In this document: piece after piece, positions 9,050-17,273 of the stretch
Layout of the letters: every line of letters starts with the position of its first letter
Position numbering within the stretch: the stretch's first letter is position 1
Assembly: GCA_041392125.1 (NCBI GenBank)
Contig: JAWKMR010000012.1
Coordinates: 21,480-85,479 of the forward strand
From: Halomarinibacterium sp041392125
GTDB lineage: Bacteria; Bacteroidota; Bacteroidia; Flavobacteriales; Flavobacteriaceae
Length of the DNA stretch: 64,000 bases
Reading direction: 5' to 3'
Notes under the pieces: model-generated
The model's input: only the letters and a program-made list of their open reading frames with translations
Told to the model about the DNA's origin: nothing
Databases searched by the model: none
Translations under genes and position numbers: made by a program

Positions 9050-9283
9050 TTATACATTTACCACCCTTTCTACTTGAGGCGCATGCTTTTTAATGGTCAT
9101 TTCCACACCACTTTTAAGGGTCATTTGATTTACTGAACACCCAACACAAGCACCTAACAATTGTACTGTTACCTTTTTTCCTTCATCTTCAATAGAAATC
9201 AAGGATATATCTCCTCCATCACTTTGTAAAAAAGGTCTAATTTCTTCAAGAGCTGCCTCTACTTTTATCTTTAATTCTTCCAT
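9050..9283 (-). CDS. NifU C-terminal-domain protein (Nfu-type Fe-S scaffold/carrier)
   Basis: 77-residue stand-alone Nfu domain. The two cluster-binding cysteines are in GACVGCSVNQ (residues about 44-53), preceded by the conserved PFLQSDGGDI-x-L segment. Such proteins carry 4Fe-4S clusters to apoproteins. It lies 4 bp behind mrp, so the two are cotranscribed and probably work as scaffold and carrier in Fe-S maturation. Confidence 0.93.
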   Translation of the reverse strand: MEELKIKVEAALEEIRPFLQSDGGDISLISIEDEGKKVTVQLLGACVGCSVNQMTLKSGVEMTIKKHAPQVERVVNV

Positions 9284-9287
9284 AAAA

Positions 9288-10427
9288 TTATTTTTTTACA
9301 GCACTACACCCTGCCATAGTGGTTATTTTTATCGCTTCGGTAGGGGGTAAATTGTCATTTCTAAAAACGGTTTGTTCTACCACTTTTCGTGTCACTTCTT
9401 CAAATGCCTTTTCTGTAGGAGTTGCCGTTTGCAATGCTGCCGGATGGCCTACATCTCCTGCTTCACGGATGCTTTGCACCAAAGGAATTTCACCCAAAAA
9501 AGGAACGTCTAAATCATCCGCAAGATGCTTTGCACCCTCTTTTCCGAAGATATAATATTTATGATTAGGTAGTTCTTCCGGGGAAAAATAGGCCATATTT
9601 TCAATGATACCGAGCACTGGAACCTGAATACTTTCCTGCTGAAACATCGCTACTCCTTTTCGTGCATCTGCCAACGCAACCGTTTGTGGGGTACTTACCA
9701 CAACCGCACCCGTAATAGGTAAGGATTGCATGATGCTTAAATGGATATCTCCTGTTCCCGGAGGAAGATCTATGAGCATAAAATCGAGTTCGCCCCAAGC
9801 GGCATCAAAAATTAACTGATTTAAAGCTTTTGCTGCCATAGGGCCTCTCCAAATTACTGCTTGGTTAGGCTGTGTAAAGAATCCTATGGAAAGCATTTTT
9901 ACACCATAATTTTCGATGGGTTTCATTTTGCTTTTACCATCTACGGTTACCGAAAGCGGTTTCCCCATAGCCACATCAAACATAATGGGAATAGAAGGCC
10001 CATAAATATCGGCATCGAGCACTCCTACTTTAAAACCCATTTTAGAAAGGGTTACTGCCAAATTTGCCGTAACGGTAGATTTCCCAACGCCTCCTTTTCC
10101 GGAAGCAACAGCAACTATATTTTTGATACCTGGGATAGGCTTCCCTTTAATTAAGTTTGGATTTTGAGGTTTTTCGGGAGCGGCAACTTTAATATTTACT
10201 TTTACCTCAGCAGACGAAGAAACTTTTTCTTTAATAGTTTTAATGATATCTGCTTCTGCACGCTTCTTAATATGCATTGCGGGTGTTGCCATAGTAATGT
10301 CCACAATGACTTCTGTAGCAAAAGTGATGACATTTTGAACAGCTCCACTTTCTACCATATTCTTTCCTTCGCCGGGTAATGAAATGGTTTCTAAGGCCGC
10401 TAAAATTTCTTTTTTAGTGAAATTCAT
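9288..10427 (-). CDS. mrp: Mrp/ApbC-family P-loop ATPase (Fe-S cluster carrier)
   Basis: 379 residues. The N-terminal MIP18/DUF59-like domain spans about 1-85, followed by the Mrp ATPase with a deviant Walker A GKGGVGKST at 110-118 and DIYGPSIP near 140. Family members hold and transfer Fe-S clusters. The usual CPxC motif after ENM-x-YF is absent: here the stretch reads ENMAYFSPEELP, so cluster binding must use other residues, or another role applies. Cotranscribed with the Nfu-domain gene. A TATATTTG promoter element lies at 10456-10463. Confidence 0.92.
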   Translation of the reverse strand: MNFTKKEILAALETISLPGEGKNMVESGAVQNVITFATEVIVDITMATPAMHIKKRAEADIIKTIKEKVSSSAEVKVNIKVAAPEKPQNPNLIKGKPIPGIKNIVAVASGKGGVGKSTVTANLAVTLSKMGFKVGVLDADIYGPSIPIMFDVAMGKPLSVTVDGKSKMKPIENYGVKMLSIGFFTQPNQAVIWRGPMAAKALNQLIFDAAWGELDFMLIDLPPGTGDIHLSIMQSLPITGAVVVSTPQTVALADARKGVAMFQQESIQVPVLGIIENMAYFSPEELPNHKYYIFGKEGAKHLADDLDVPFLGEIPLVQSIREAGDVGHPAALQTATPTEKAFEEVTRKVVEQTVFRNDNLPPTEAIKITTMAGCSAVKK

Positions 10428-10455
10428 TTTCTGTATTTAGAATTATTCTAAAGTG

Positions 10456-10463
10456 CAAATATA
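10456..10463 (-). promoter_or_regulatory. -7 promoter element of the mrp-nfu operon
   Basis: Minus-strand TATATTTG, a full TAnnTTTG match, 29 bp before the mrp start codon. Confidence 0.6.
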
Positions 10464-10517
10464 CAGGGAAAACTTCTGAAATGGAAGCTCAAATAAAGGA
10501 AATGATGGCTACTAAAA

Positions 10518-10853
10518 TTATCTCTGTGGCATCTCTTTTGCGGGGTCCCAAAAATACTTTTCGAAATCTTGTATTTCATTATTAACTACAGCAATTCCTT
10601 CACTTTCGAGTAATTGCTGCATTAAATGGGTCCCTGAAAAATGATGCTTGCCGGTTAACAATCCTTTCCGGTTAACCACTCTATGTGCAGGCACATCGGG
10701 ATCCTTCCCGGAGCCATTCATTGCCCAACCTACCATTCTGGCACTTCCCGAAGCACCCAAGTATTTAGCAATAGCCCCATAGCTGGTAACTCTTCCATAG
10801 GGAATACACTTCGCTACTTCGTAGACTTTTTCAAAAAACCCTTCCGTAGCCAT
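10518..10853 (-). CDS. Alkyltransferase-like (ATL) DNA-binding protein, active-site Cys replaced by Ala
   Basis: 111 residues matching the DNA-binding domain of O6-alkylguanine-DNA alkyltransferase: IPYGRVTSYGAIA near 17-29 (helix-turn-helix with Tyr and Arg finger region) and PAHRVVNRKG at 55-64. In the true enzyme the motif is PCHR; the reactive Cys is Ala56 here, so it cannot accept alkyl groups. Known ATL proteins bind O6-alkylguanine and flag it for nucleotide excision repair. That role is inferred. One base separates it from the upstream LysE-type gene. Confidence 0.88.
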   Translation of the reverse strand: MATEGFFEKVYEVAKCIPYGRVTSYGAIAKYLGASGSARMVGWAMNGSGKDPDVPAHRVVNRKGLLTGKHHFSGTHLMQQLLESEGIAVVNNEIQDFEKYFWDPAKEMPQR

Positions 10854-10854
10854 G

Positions 10855-11481
10855 TTAAATATTCTGAAAAATTTTAAAAAAAGTAATGGCTGAAATGATG
10901 GCCGTAATAATACCTATCACATAATTCATATTGAAGCGCAGTGTATTATTTTCCATTCGGTTTCTGAAAAACCAGATATAGAGCAGCAACATCACAAAAG
11001 TTCCTAATCCTGAAGCCAATACCGTCATCCACAACCCAAATTGGTCAAAAGAAAACCATCCAAAAGCTGCAAAGGTAATACTTATATAAACCCAATAAGG
11101 CAAAGGAAGAAGGTTGATGGCACCAAGGAATATCCCATAAAAAAACCGATTGGTCTTGGAATGTTCCATCTCTTTTGGAACTTCCCTACGAGTGTCTTTA
11201 GCGATTAGGAAAAAATAAAGGGTAAGGCACAAAAAAATACCCAAGGCCACTTTTTGAAGGATATCTACCACTTCGGGATGCTTGTCTATATGCCGCGCAA
11301 AAATAAGGGCTAAAAAGGTTTGTAAACACACCGTTACACAAACGCCTGCTGAAAACAAAATAGCAATCTTTCGACCTTGCTTCATGCTAATTTTTGCCGC
11401 TGTCATATTGAGTAATCCCGGTGGAATTACGCCAATTAACGCCGCCAAAAAACCAATCACAAAGTTGTTAATTAATTGCAT
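10855..11481 (-). CDS. LysE-family amino-acid exporter-like membrane protein
   Basis: 208-residue inner-membrane protein with about six hydrophobic segments. The N-terminal GVIPPGLLNMTAAKISMKQG motif matches the LysE/RhtB fold (G-x-x-x-PGP-like loop followed by a helix). The substrate is unknown. It lies between trmB (30 bp upstream) and the ATL gene (1 bp downstream), so it is probably in one transcript, but no functional link with those neighbours is evident. Confidence 0.8.
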   Translation of the reverse strand: MQLINNFVIGFLAALIGVIPPGLLNMTAAKISMKQGRKIAILFSAGVCVTVCLQTFLALIFARHIDKHPEVVDILQKVALGIFLCLTLYFFLIAKDTRREVPKEMEHSKTNRFFYGIFLGAINLLPLPYWVYISITFAAFGWFSFDQFGLWMTVLASGLGTFVMLLLYIWFFRNRMENNTLRFNMNYVIGIITAIISAITFFKIFQNI

Positions 11482-11511
11482 TGGGCTAGTTTGCCTCGTG
11501 AAGATACATAA

Positions 11512-12192
11512 TTATTTGGAACCCAATTGAAAACTAATGTAGGTGATTTTTTTTCCTTTTTCCAGATATTGTTTCTCATAAAAGGTTTGAATGGCAGTTA
11601 CTTCTTTAGGAGAACCAGTGCTGCCATAGACATCGTGATGTGCGTAAGTTATTTTTTCTTTTAAGCCATGAAGTAATCCTAGTGTGTAGCCGTGCATAAA
11701 CTCACTGTCTGTTTTTAGATGAATAATCCCATCGGATTTTACTACTTTTCGGTATTTATCTAAAAAATCTTGATTGGTTAATCTATGTTTTGTGCGTTTA
11801 TATTTTATTTGCGGATCCGGGAAGGTAATCCATATTTCATCTACTTCGCCTTCAGCAAAACAATAGGTTATTAATTCAATTTGTGTGCGTAAAAATCCTA
11901 CGTTGGTTAAGTTTTCATCCAATGCCGTTTTAGCACCTCTCCAAAAGCGAGCTCCTTTAATATCAATCCCCAGAAAATTTTTTTCAGGATAATTCTTTGC
12001 CAAATTCACGGAATATTCCCCTTTTCCACAACCTAATTCCAACACCAACGGATGATTGTTTTTGAAAAAATCTTTCTTCCAATTTCCTTTTAAAGAAAAG
12101 ACCGCTTCCAGTAATTCATTTCTTTTTGGCTGAATTACATTAGCAAAAGTCTCATTTTCCTTAAATCGCTTTAGTTTATTTTTACTTCCCAC
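11512..12192 (-). CDS. trmB: tRNA (guanine-N7-)-methyltransferase TrmB
   Basis: SAM-dependent enzyme that makes m7G46 in tRNA variable loops. In 226 residues it shows the SAM motif LELGCGKGEY (about 49-58), FLGIDIKGARFWRGAK, the catalytic-site ITFPDPQIKYKRTKHRL block near 120-136 and TDSEF near 160. The start is a GTG (12190-12192): an in-frame TAG lies two codons upstream, so no longer form is possible. The usual length supports it. Confidence 0.95.
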   Translation of the reverse strand: MGSKNKLKRFKENETFANVIQPKRNELLEAVFSLKGNWKKDFFKNNHPLVLELGCGKGEYSVNLAKNYPEKNFLGIDIKGARFWRGAKTALDENLTNVGFLRTQIELITYCFAEGEVDEIWITFPDPQIKYKRTKHRLTNQDFLDKYRKVVKSDGIIHLKTDSEFMHGYTLGLLHGLKEKITYAHHDVYGSTGSPKEVTAIQTFYEKQYLEKGKKITYISFQLGSK

Positions 12193-12251
12193 ACACTATT
12201 TCTTTAAATTTTGGTAAAATTACGGAAATATACAGCTGGAAAAAGAATGGT

Positions 12252-12259
12252 TACTTTTG
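12252..12259 (+). promoter_or_regulatory. -7 promoter element deciding the start of the 12272 glycosyltransferase
   Basis: TACTTTTG is a full TAnnTTTG match. An in-frame TTG at 12257 lies inside it and so cannot be the start; the ATG at 12272 follows after only 12 bp. Confidence 0.65.
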
Positions 12260-12271
12260 TTTTTGGTTAAA

Positions 12272-13363
12272 ATGAAATCATACAATTACCAGTTTACACA
12301 TTTGAAAAAACAAAAGACCATTTTAGTAGCTCCCTTACATTGGGGGTTGGGTCATGCTACCCGCTGTATTCCAATTATTAATGAACTTCTAAAGCATCAT
12401 TTTAATGTGCTATTGGGAAGTGATGGGGCGGCTCTTTTATTGCTTCGGAAGGAATTTCCGCAACTTGAATATGTAGCGTTACCCCCCTACAATATTACCT
12501 ATCCCAAAAAAGGAGAGTTTTTTAAACTGAAACTATTTTTGAAACTTCCGAAGATTAAAAAAACCATGAGTTCTGAAAAGAAATTGGTAAAAAAGCTAGT
12601 CGACGAAGGTCGTATTCATGGAATTATTAGCGACAACCGTTTGGGAATACGAAGTAAAAAAGTGCCTTCAGTTTTTATTACCCATCAGCTCAATGTGTTA
12701 AGTGGCAATACCTCTTATTTTAGCAGTAAAATGCATCAAAAAATTATCAAAAAATACGATGCATGTTGGATTCCCGATGTTCCGGGAGCAATAAACTTAA
12801 GCGGAAAACTAGGGCATTCCAAAAAAAGTAGCTTTCCGGTTACTTATGTAGGCCCTTTAAGCCGAATGAAAAAAATGGAGCTCCCTAAAAAATACGATGT
12901 GTTGGCGCTGCTTTCCGGTCCGGAACCACAACGAACGATGCTGGAAGTAAAAATGATGAATACCTTTTTAAATACCGACAAAAAAGTGCTTATGGTGAGG
13001 GGTGTAGTAGAAGCTGAAAAAGAAATACTTCAAAACAATAACATCACCATCATCAACTTTTTACAAACGCAGGATTTGGAAAAAGCCATAAACGAAAGTA
13101 CCCTGGTGGTATCGCGTTCGGGCTATACCACCCTTATGGATTTAGCTGCTATGGAAAAGGAAGCTTTTTTCATCCCTACGCCGGGACAATTTGAGCAAAA
13201 ATATCTGGCCAAAGAATTAAAGCAAAAAGGCATTGTACCTTCCTGTAAACAAGAAAATTTTACCCTAGAAAAATTAAAAGAAATTCCTTTTTACAAAGGA
13301 CTTAAGGATTTTAAAAGTGAAGTGAATTATACCCAATTATTTGCTCTTTTCGAGCGTAAATGA
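12272..13363 (+). CDS. Glycosyltransferase, MurG/GT28-like
   Basis: 363 residues with the two-Rossmann GT-B arrangement. An N-terminal glycine-rich loop, LHWGLGHATRCIPII, sits near 22-36. The C-terminal nucleotide-sugar site carries SRSGYTTLMDLAAMEK near 295, then IPTPGQFEQKYLAKEL, the same layout as MurG and lipid glycosyltransferases. The acceptor is unknown. The start is the ATG at 12272, 12 bp behind a good promoter element. It converges on the histidine kinase gene, with 27 bp of overlapping 3' ends. Not murG itself, because no cell-wall genes surround it and the N-terminal loop differs. Confidence 0.78.
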   Translation: MKSYNYQFTHLKKQKTILVAPLHWGLGHATRCIPIINELLKHHFNVLLGSDGAALLLLRKEFPQLEYVALPPYNITYPKKGEFFKLKLFLKLPKIKKTMSSEKKLVKKLVDEGRIHGIISDNRLGIRSKKVPSVFITHQLNVLSGNTSYFSSKMHQKIIKKYDACWIPDVPGAINLSGKLGHSKKSSFPVTYVGPLSRMKKMELPKKYDVLALLSGPEPQRTMLEVKMMNTFLNTDKKVLMVRGVVEAEKEILQNNNITIINFLQTQDLEKAINESTLVVSRSGYTTLMDLAAMEKEAFFIPTPGQFEQKYLAKELKQKGIVPSCKQENFTLEKLKEIPFYKGLKDFKSEVNYTQLFALFERK

Positions 13364-14380
13364 AAACTCAGAACCCACCCCAAACTGACTTTCCACATAA
13401 ATCTTTTCTTTGTGAGCATCTATAAGATGTTTTACAATAGCTAAGCCTAAGCCGCTACCTCCCACTTTTCGAGAACCACTTTTATCTACTCTAAAAAAGC
13501 GTTCAAAAACTCTGGAGAGGTTTTCTTTTTCTATTCCTTCGCCATTATCGGTAACACGAACAATGACCTTATTTTTAATGAGATCTTCAATGCTTACTTC
13601 GGTGGTGCCGTCATTTTTTCCGTATTTAATGGAGTTTTCGATGAGATTAGTTAACACTTGTTGTATACGTTCACGATCTGCGTGCACCATAATGCTATCT
13701 TGATAATCAATATCGAAAGTTAGAGCAATATTCTTTTTGGCAGCTTTCATTTCCAGTAAATCAAATACATTCTGTACCAATTCCACGATATTAAAATCTT
13801 CTTTATATAACACTAAATCCCCTACTTCCAACTTGGTAATCATATCTAGATCTTTCACTATATAGATAAGTCTTTCTACCCCTTTATTGGCTCTTTGCAG
13901 GTATTTTTTTCGAACTGTTTTGTCCTTCATAGCACCGTCAAGCAAGGTTAAAATATATCCTTGAACTGTAAATAGTGGTGTTTTTAGTTCGTGGGAAACA
14001 TTCCCCATGAATTCTTTTCGGTAGTTTTCTCGATCAATAAGGGTTTCTATTTCCAGTTTTTTATCTTCAGCAAACCGTTCTACTTGTCTGGTTAACGTAG
14101 TCATATCGGTTGTTATTTTTTGTTTGTCGAAGGTACTTGCATCCAGTAATTTTACATCATTATAGATTTTCTTTACTTGCTTGTAAATAAATTTTTCAAC
14201 CCGATATTGAATCACAAAAAAAGTAAGCAGGTAACAAACCAGAAAGAAGAGTGCTAAAAACCAATAATTAATATTACCGTGCCAATAAAAAAAAACTCCC
14301 AACAAAGCTGTTAGGAAGAATGTAATAAATGTTGAGGTAAAACCTGCAAACCTATATGTCTTTTTGAAGATTTCTGCCAT
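13337..14380 (-). CDS. Membrane sensor histidine kinase, PhoR-like
   Basis: 347 residues. Two transmembrane helices lie at about 14-32 and 38-56 with almost no periplasmic loop. A linker helix is followed by the HisKA phosphoacceptor H130 in GNVSHELKTPL and a HATPase_c domain (N-box NLIENSIKYG, G1 VTDNGEGI, F/G2 GSGLGLAIVKH). The missing sensor domain suggests input from a membrane partner, as for PhoR. It overlaps the response-regulator stop by one base and is the cognate kinase. The phosphate role is only inferred from family resemblance. Confidence 0.88.
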   Translation of the reverse strand: MAEIFKKTYRFAGFTSTFITFFLTALLGVFFYWHGNINYWFLALFFLVCYLLTFFVIQYRVEKFIYKQVKKIYNDVKLLDASTFDKQKITTDMTTLTRQVERFAEDKKLEIETLIDRENYRKEFMGNVSHELKTPLFTVQGYILTLLDGAMKDKTVRKKYLQRANKGVERLIYIVKDLDMITKLEVGDLVLYKEDFNIVELVQNVFDLLEMKAAKKNIALTFDIDYQDSIMVHADRERIQQVLTNLIENSIKYGKNDGTTEVSIEDLIKNKVIVRVTDNGEGIEKENLSRVFERFFRVDKSGSRKVGGSGLGLAIVKHLIDAHKEKIYVESQFGVGSEFSFTLEKSK

Positions 14381-15063
14381 TAAACAACAAACTTATATCC
14401 AACTCCTTTCACAGTTTTAAATTTATCGTCTCCTATTTTTTCTCGCAATTTACGAATGTGAACATCGATGGTTCTCCCTCCAACCACAACTTCATTACCC
14501 CAAACCGTATCAAGGATATCTTCTCTTTTAAACACTTTTCCAGGTTTTGAAGCCAATAATGCTAAAAGTTCAAATTCTTTTCGAGGTAAAATAATTTCTT
14601 CTTTCCCTTTTTGTACTTTATACTCCTCTCTGTTAATAATAATATTCCCAAGTTTTAAGGAATTATCTACCGTTTCAGGTTCTTTAAATCTTCGCAATAG
14701 GGCCTTTACCTTACTTACTAGTACTTTGGGCTTTATGGGCTTGGTAATATAATCATCGGCTCCTGCTTCAAATCCGGCAACTTGCGAATAGTCTTCCCCA
14801 CGAGCGGTTAAAAAAGTAATAATGGTTTCTGAAAGTTCCGGGATGTTACGCAACTTTTCACAGGCTTCAATGCCATCCATTTCAGGCATCATGACATCCA
14901 GAACAATAAGGTGAGGGTGGTGTTTTTTGGCTTCAGCAATGGCTTGAACTCCATTCTCGGCAGTGATGATTTGATATCCTTCTGCCGATAAATTATACCC
15001 AATTATTTCCAAAATATCCGGTTCATCATCTACCAGCAGAATTCTTGTTTCTTTTTTCTTCAT
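14380..15063 (-). CDS. OmpR/PhoB-family response regulator
   Basis: 227 residues. The receiver domain has the acidic pair DDE at 12-14, phosphoacceptor D56 (VLDVMMPEMDG), T83-like FLTARGED and conserved Lys in ITKPIKP. A C-terminal winged-helix DNA-binding domain shows LPRKEFELLALLASKPGKVF and the final RTIDVHIRKLREKIG. It is transcribed first in the regulator-kinase pair with a one-base overlap. Expected to bind direct-repeat operators; targets cannot be read from this window. Confidence 0.92.
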   Translation of the reverse strand: MKKKETRILLVDDEPDILEIIGYNLSAEGYQIITAENGVQAIAEAKKHHPHLIVLDVMMPEMDGIEACEKLRNIPELSETIITFLTARGEDYSQVAGFEAGADDYITKPIKPKVLVSKVKALLRRFKEPETVDNSLKLGNIIINREEYKVQKGKEEIILPRKEFELLALLASKPGKVFKREDILDTVWGNEVVVGGRTIDVHIRKLREKIGDDKFKTVKGVGYKFVV

Positions 15064-15277
15064 AAGGTATTTGTATTTTGGTGGGCTAAATATACAGTAT
15101 ATTCTGTCTAAACCATTTAAATTACTACATTGTTAACGATTATGTAACATTCCTCTTACAATACAATTACAATTTAATAAATTTAAACATTCTGCTATTA
15201 TTTTAAGGTAAACCTTTAATAAAATACCCACTAAAAACTAAAAATTACGTTTCTTTGCAAAAAATAAAATAACTCTT

Positions 15278-16213
15278 ATGATGAAAAAAATTACTTTATT
15301 ACTGGCTCTTTTTATTGCCGCAAACTCATTTGCCCAAATTGCCGGTACAAGCTTTGAAGAACCTGCTATTTTTGCGGTTCAATATGTAGATACCGGTGAT
15401 CCAAATGTAGCTCATAACCTTATTGATAATACCGATGAGCCTTTTGTAAATTGGACTTCTGCCGGTGGAGAAATGGGCTTTAGTGCCCGTTACGTGCCTT
15501 ATGATACTCCCGATGTAGGTCTTACCGATGGCGATTTCGTTGGTGTTACCGATTTTGTAACTACTGTGGGGGCGTTTACAGATGGATTAAATGGATATCA
15601 AATTAGCGATGCTGACGGTAACTTTATATTAGAATTTGATACTGTAGATTTAACCGGCGTTGCTACTCCAAGTGTTTCTTTAGACTACTGGATTTCCGAA
15701 ACAGGATACGAAGGCGATGGCACAGTAAACGAGTCTGGATCTGACCGATTAAGAATTTATGTAAAAGATCTTACTAATGCTACCGAAATAGACATTTTAG
15801 ACACTACAGGAAGTGACATTAATGACTTATTAATTGAAGGTTCTTGGATTAGCGGCGGAGCAAATCTTTTATCAGATACCAACGTACAACTTGTTATTGA
15901 AGCAAGAATGAATGCAAGCGCAGAGGCTTTCTACTTCGATAATATCGTTTTTTCTGGAACACCTCTTGGAATTAATGACCAAATCAAAACTCAATTTTCG
16001 ATTTACCCTAATCCTGCCCAAGAATTTTTAAATATTACTTCTCCCGTACCCGGCGAAAAAAAGGTAGTTATTTATGATGTATTAGGAAAACAAGTAATGA
16101 GTACTAAGGTAACTGCTGAAAGAATGAACATTAGCCAACTTAACAGTGGTGTTTACATTGTTCAGATTACACAAGGAAATACTTCTGAAAGCAAAAAATT
16201 GGTGGTGGAATAA
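15278..16213 (+). CDS. Secreted protein with T9SS type A sorting domain
   Basis: 311 residues. The signal peptide (MMKKITLLLALFIAANSFAQ) ends near residue 20. The middle ~200 residues form an Asp/Gly-rich beta-sandwich-like region similar to jelly-roll domains of exported proteins (FEEPAIF near the start, FYFDNIVFSG near 220). The last ~75 residues are a type IX secretion C-terminal domain: YPNPAQEFLNI, IYDVLGKQV, LNSGVYIVQI, KKLVVE. It would be exported across the outer membrane and cleaved. The function of the body is unknown. The second Met could be the start. Own terminator. Confidence 0.85.
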   Translation: MMKKITLLLALFIAANSFAQIAGTSFEEPAIFAVQYVDTGDPNVAHNLIDNTDEPFVNWTSAGGEMGFSARYVPYDTPDVGLTDGDFVGVTDFVTTVGAFTDGLNGYQISDADGNFILEFDTVDLTGVATPSVSLDYWISETGYEGDGTVNESGSDRLRIYVKDLTNATEIDILDTTGSDINDLLIEGSWISGGANLLSDTNVQLVIEARMNASAEAFYFDNIVFSGTPLGINDQIKTQFSIYPNPAQEFLNITSPVPGEKKVVIYDVLGKQVMSTKVTAERMNISQLNSGVYIVQITQGNTSESKKLVVE

Positions 16214-16233
16214 AGCTCCTAAATAATATTTCT

Positions 16234-16266
16234 AAAAAAGCTTCTGGAGTTCCAGAAGCTTTTTTT
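16234..16266 (+). terminator. Rho-independent terminator after the T9SS gene
   Basis: Long stem with CTTCTGGA / TCCAGAAG core flanked by A-run and T-run (T6 at 16261-16266), about 20 bp after the stop codon. Confidence 0.92.
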
Positions 16267-16272
16267 ATTCCC

Positions 16273-16280
16273 TATTTTTG
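16273..16280 (+). promoter_or_regulatory. -7 promoter element of the LuxE-like operon
   Basis: TATTTTTG matches TAnnTTTG. It contains the in-frame TTG at 16278, ruling that out as start and favouring the ATG at 16299. Confidence 0.6.
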
Positions 16281-16298
16281 AAAAGTAGAAATCTACCC

Positions 16299-17273
16299 AT
16301 GCTCGAAAACGCTATTTTTCAGATTACTAATAATGCCCAATTTGAAGCCCTTGCTCTTCAAGTTTTTCAATATCAGTACACCCATGTCTCAGTATATCAG
16401 GATTTTTGTAACCTGATGAACAAAACCCCCACCAATGTAAAAACTTGGGAAAACATTCCTTTTTTACCTATCGAATTTTTTAAAACACACCCCATTTTAT
16501 CTTCAGATAAAAAAGCAACTATACAATTTACCAGTAGTGGCACTACAGGAACTATCGTAAGCAAACATTTTGTAGGGGATGTTTCGCTATACGAAGAAAG
16601 TTTTTTAAGGACTTTTCAGCTTTTTTACGGAAATCCAAAAGATTGGACCCTCCTGGCATTGCTCCCCAGCTATTTGGAACGAGATGGTTCATCGCTTATT
16701 TATATGGTTCAAAACCTGATAGAAAAAACTGAAAACCCTAATAGCGGATTTTACCTTAATAATCACGATGCCCTTATTCAAAAAATGCTGGAACAAGAAG
16801 CTAAAGGAAAAAAAACCTTACTTATAGGTGTTTCGTATGCTTTATTGGACCTCATCGAAAAAAAACATTTTCAATTAATTCACACGACTGTTTTGGAAAC
16901 CGGTGGAATGAAAGGAAAGCGCAAAGAATTGATTAAATCTGCTTTACATGATAAACTTAAAAAAGGGTTTGGTGTTTCTGAAATTCATAGTGAATATGGC
17001 ATGACCGAGCTTCTATCGCAAGCCTATTCCGTAGGTGAAGGGCTATTTAAAACACCCCCGTGGATGAAAATACGCACCCGAGACACTGAAGATGCTCTTA
17101 CCTGGGTTTCCGGGAAAACAGGAGGGATTAATATTATTGACTTAGCAAATTTGTACTCCTGCTCTTTTATTGCTACGCAAGATTTAGGGAAATTACACCC
17201 TAATGAAAATTTCGAAATTTTAGGTAGATTTGATACCAGCGATATTCGAGGCTGTAATCTTATGGTATTGTAA
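16299..17273 (+). CDS. LuxE/PaaK-like acyl-activating (acyltransferase) protein
   Basis: 324 residues of the LuxE acyl-protein synthetase/PaaK adenylate-forming superfamily. Visible signals are the phosphate-binding loop FTSSGTTGTIVSKHF near 76-90 and the SEYGMTELLSQAY segment near 236-248 (the A5-type E-x-x-MTE motif). The small C-terminal domain of full acyl-CoA ligases is missing, as in LuxE. The substrate is not known. The start is the ATG at 16299 behind the promoter element. Its stop overlaps by one base the start of the transglutaminase-like membrane gene, implying a joint role. Confidence 0.82.
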   Translation: MLENAIFQITNNAQFEALALQVFQYQYTHVSVYQDFCNLMNKTPTNVKTWENIPFLPIEFFKTHPILSSDKKATIQFTSSGTTGTIVSKHFVGDVSLYEESFLRTFQLFYGNPKDWTLLALLPSYLERDGSSLIYMVQNLIEKTENPNSGFYLNNHDALIQKMLEQEAKGKKTLLIGVSYALLDLIEKKHFQLIHTTVLETGGMKGKRKELIKSALHDKLKKGFGVSEIHSEYGMTELLSQAYSVGEGLFKTPPWMKIRTRDTEDALTWVSGKTGGINIIDLANLYSCSFIATQDLGKLHPNENFEILGRFDTSDIRGCNLMVL

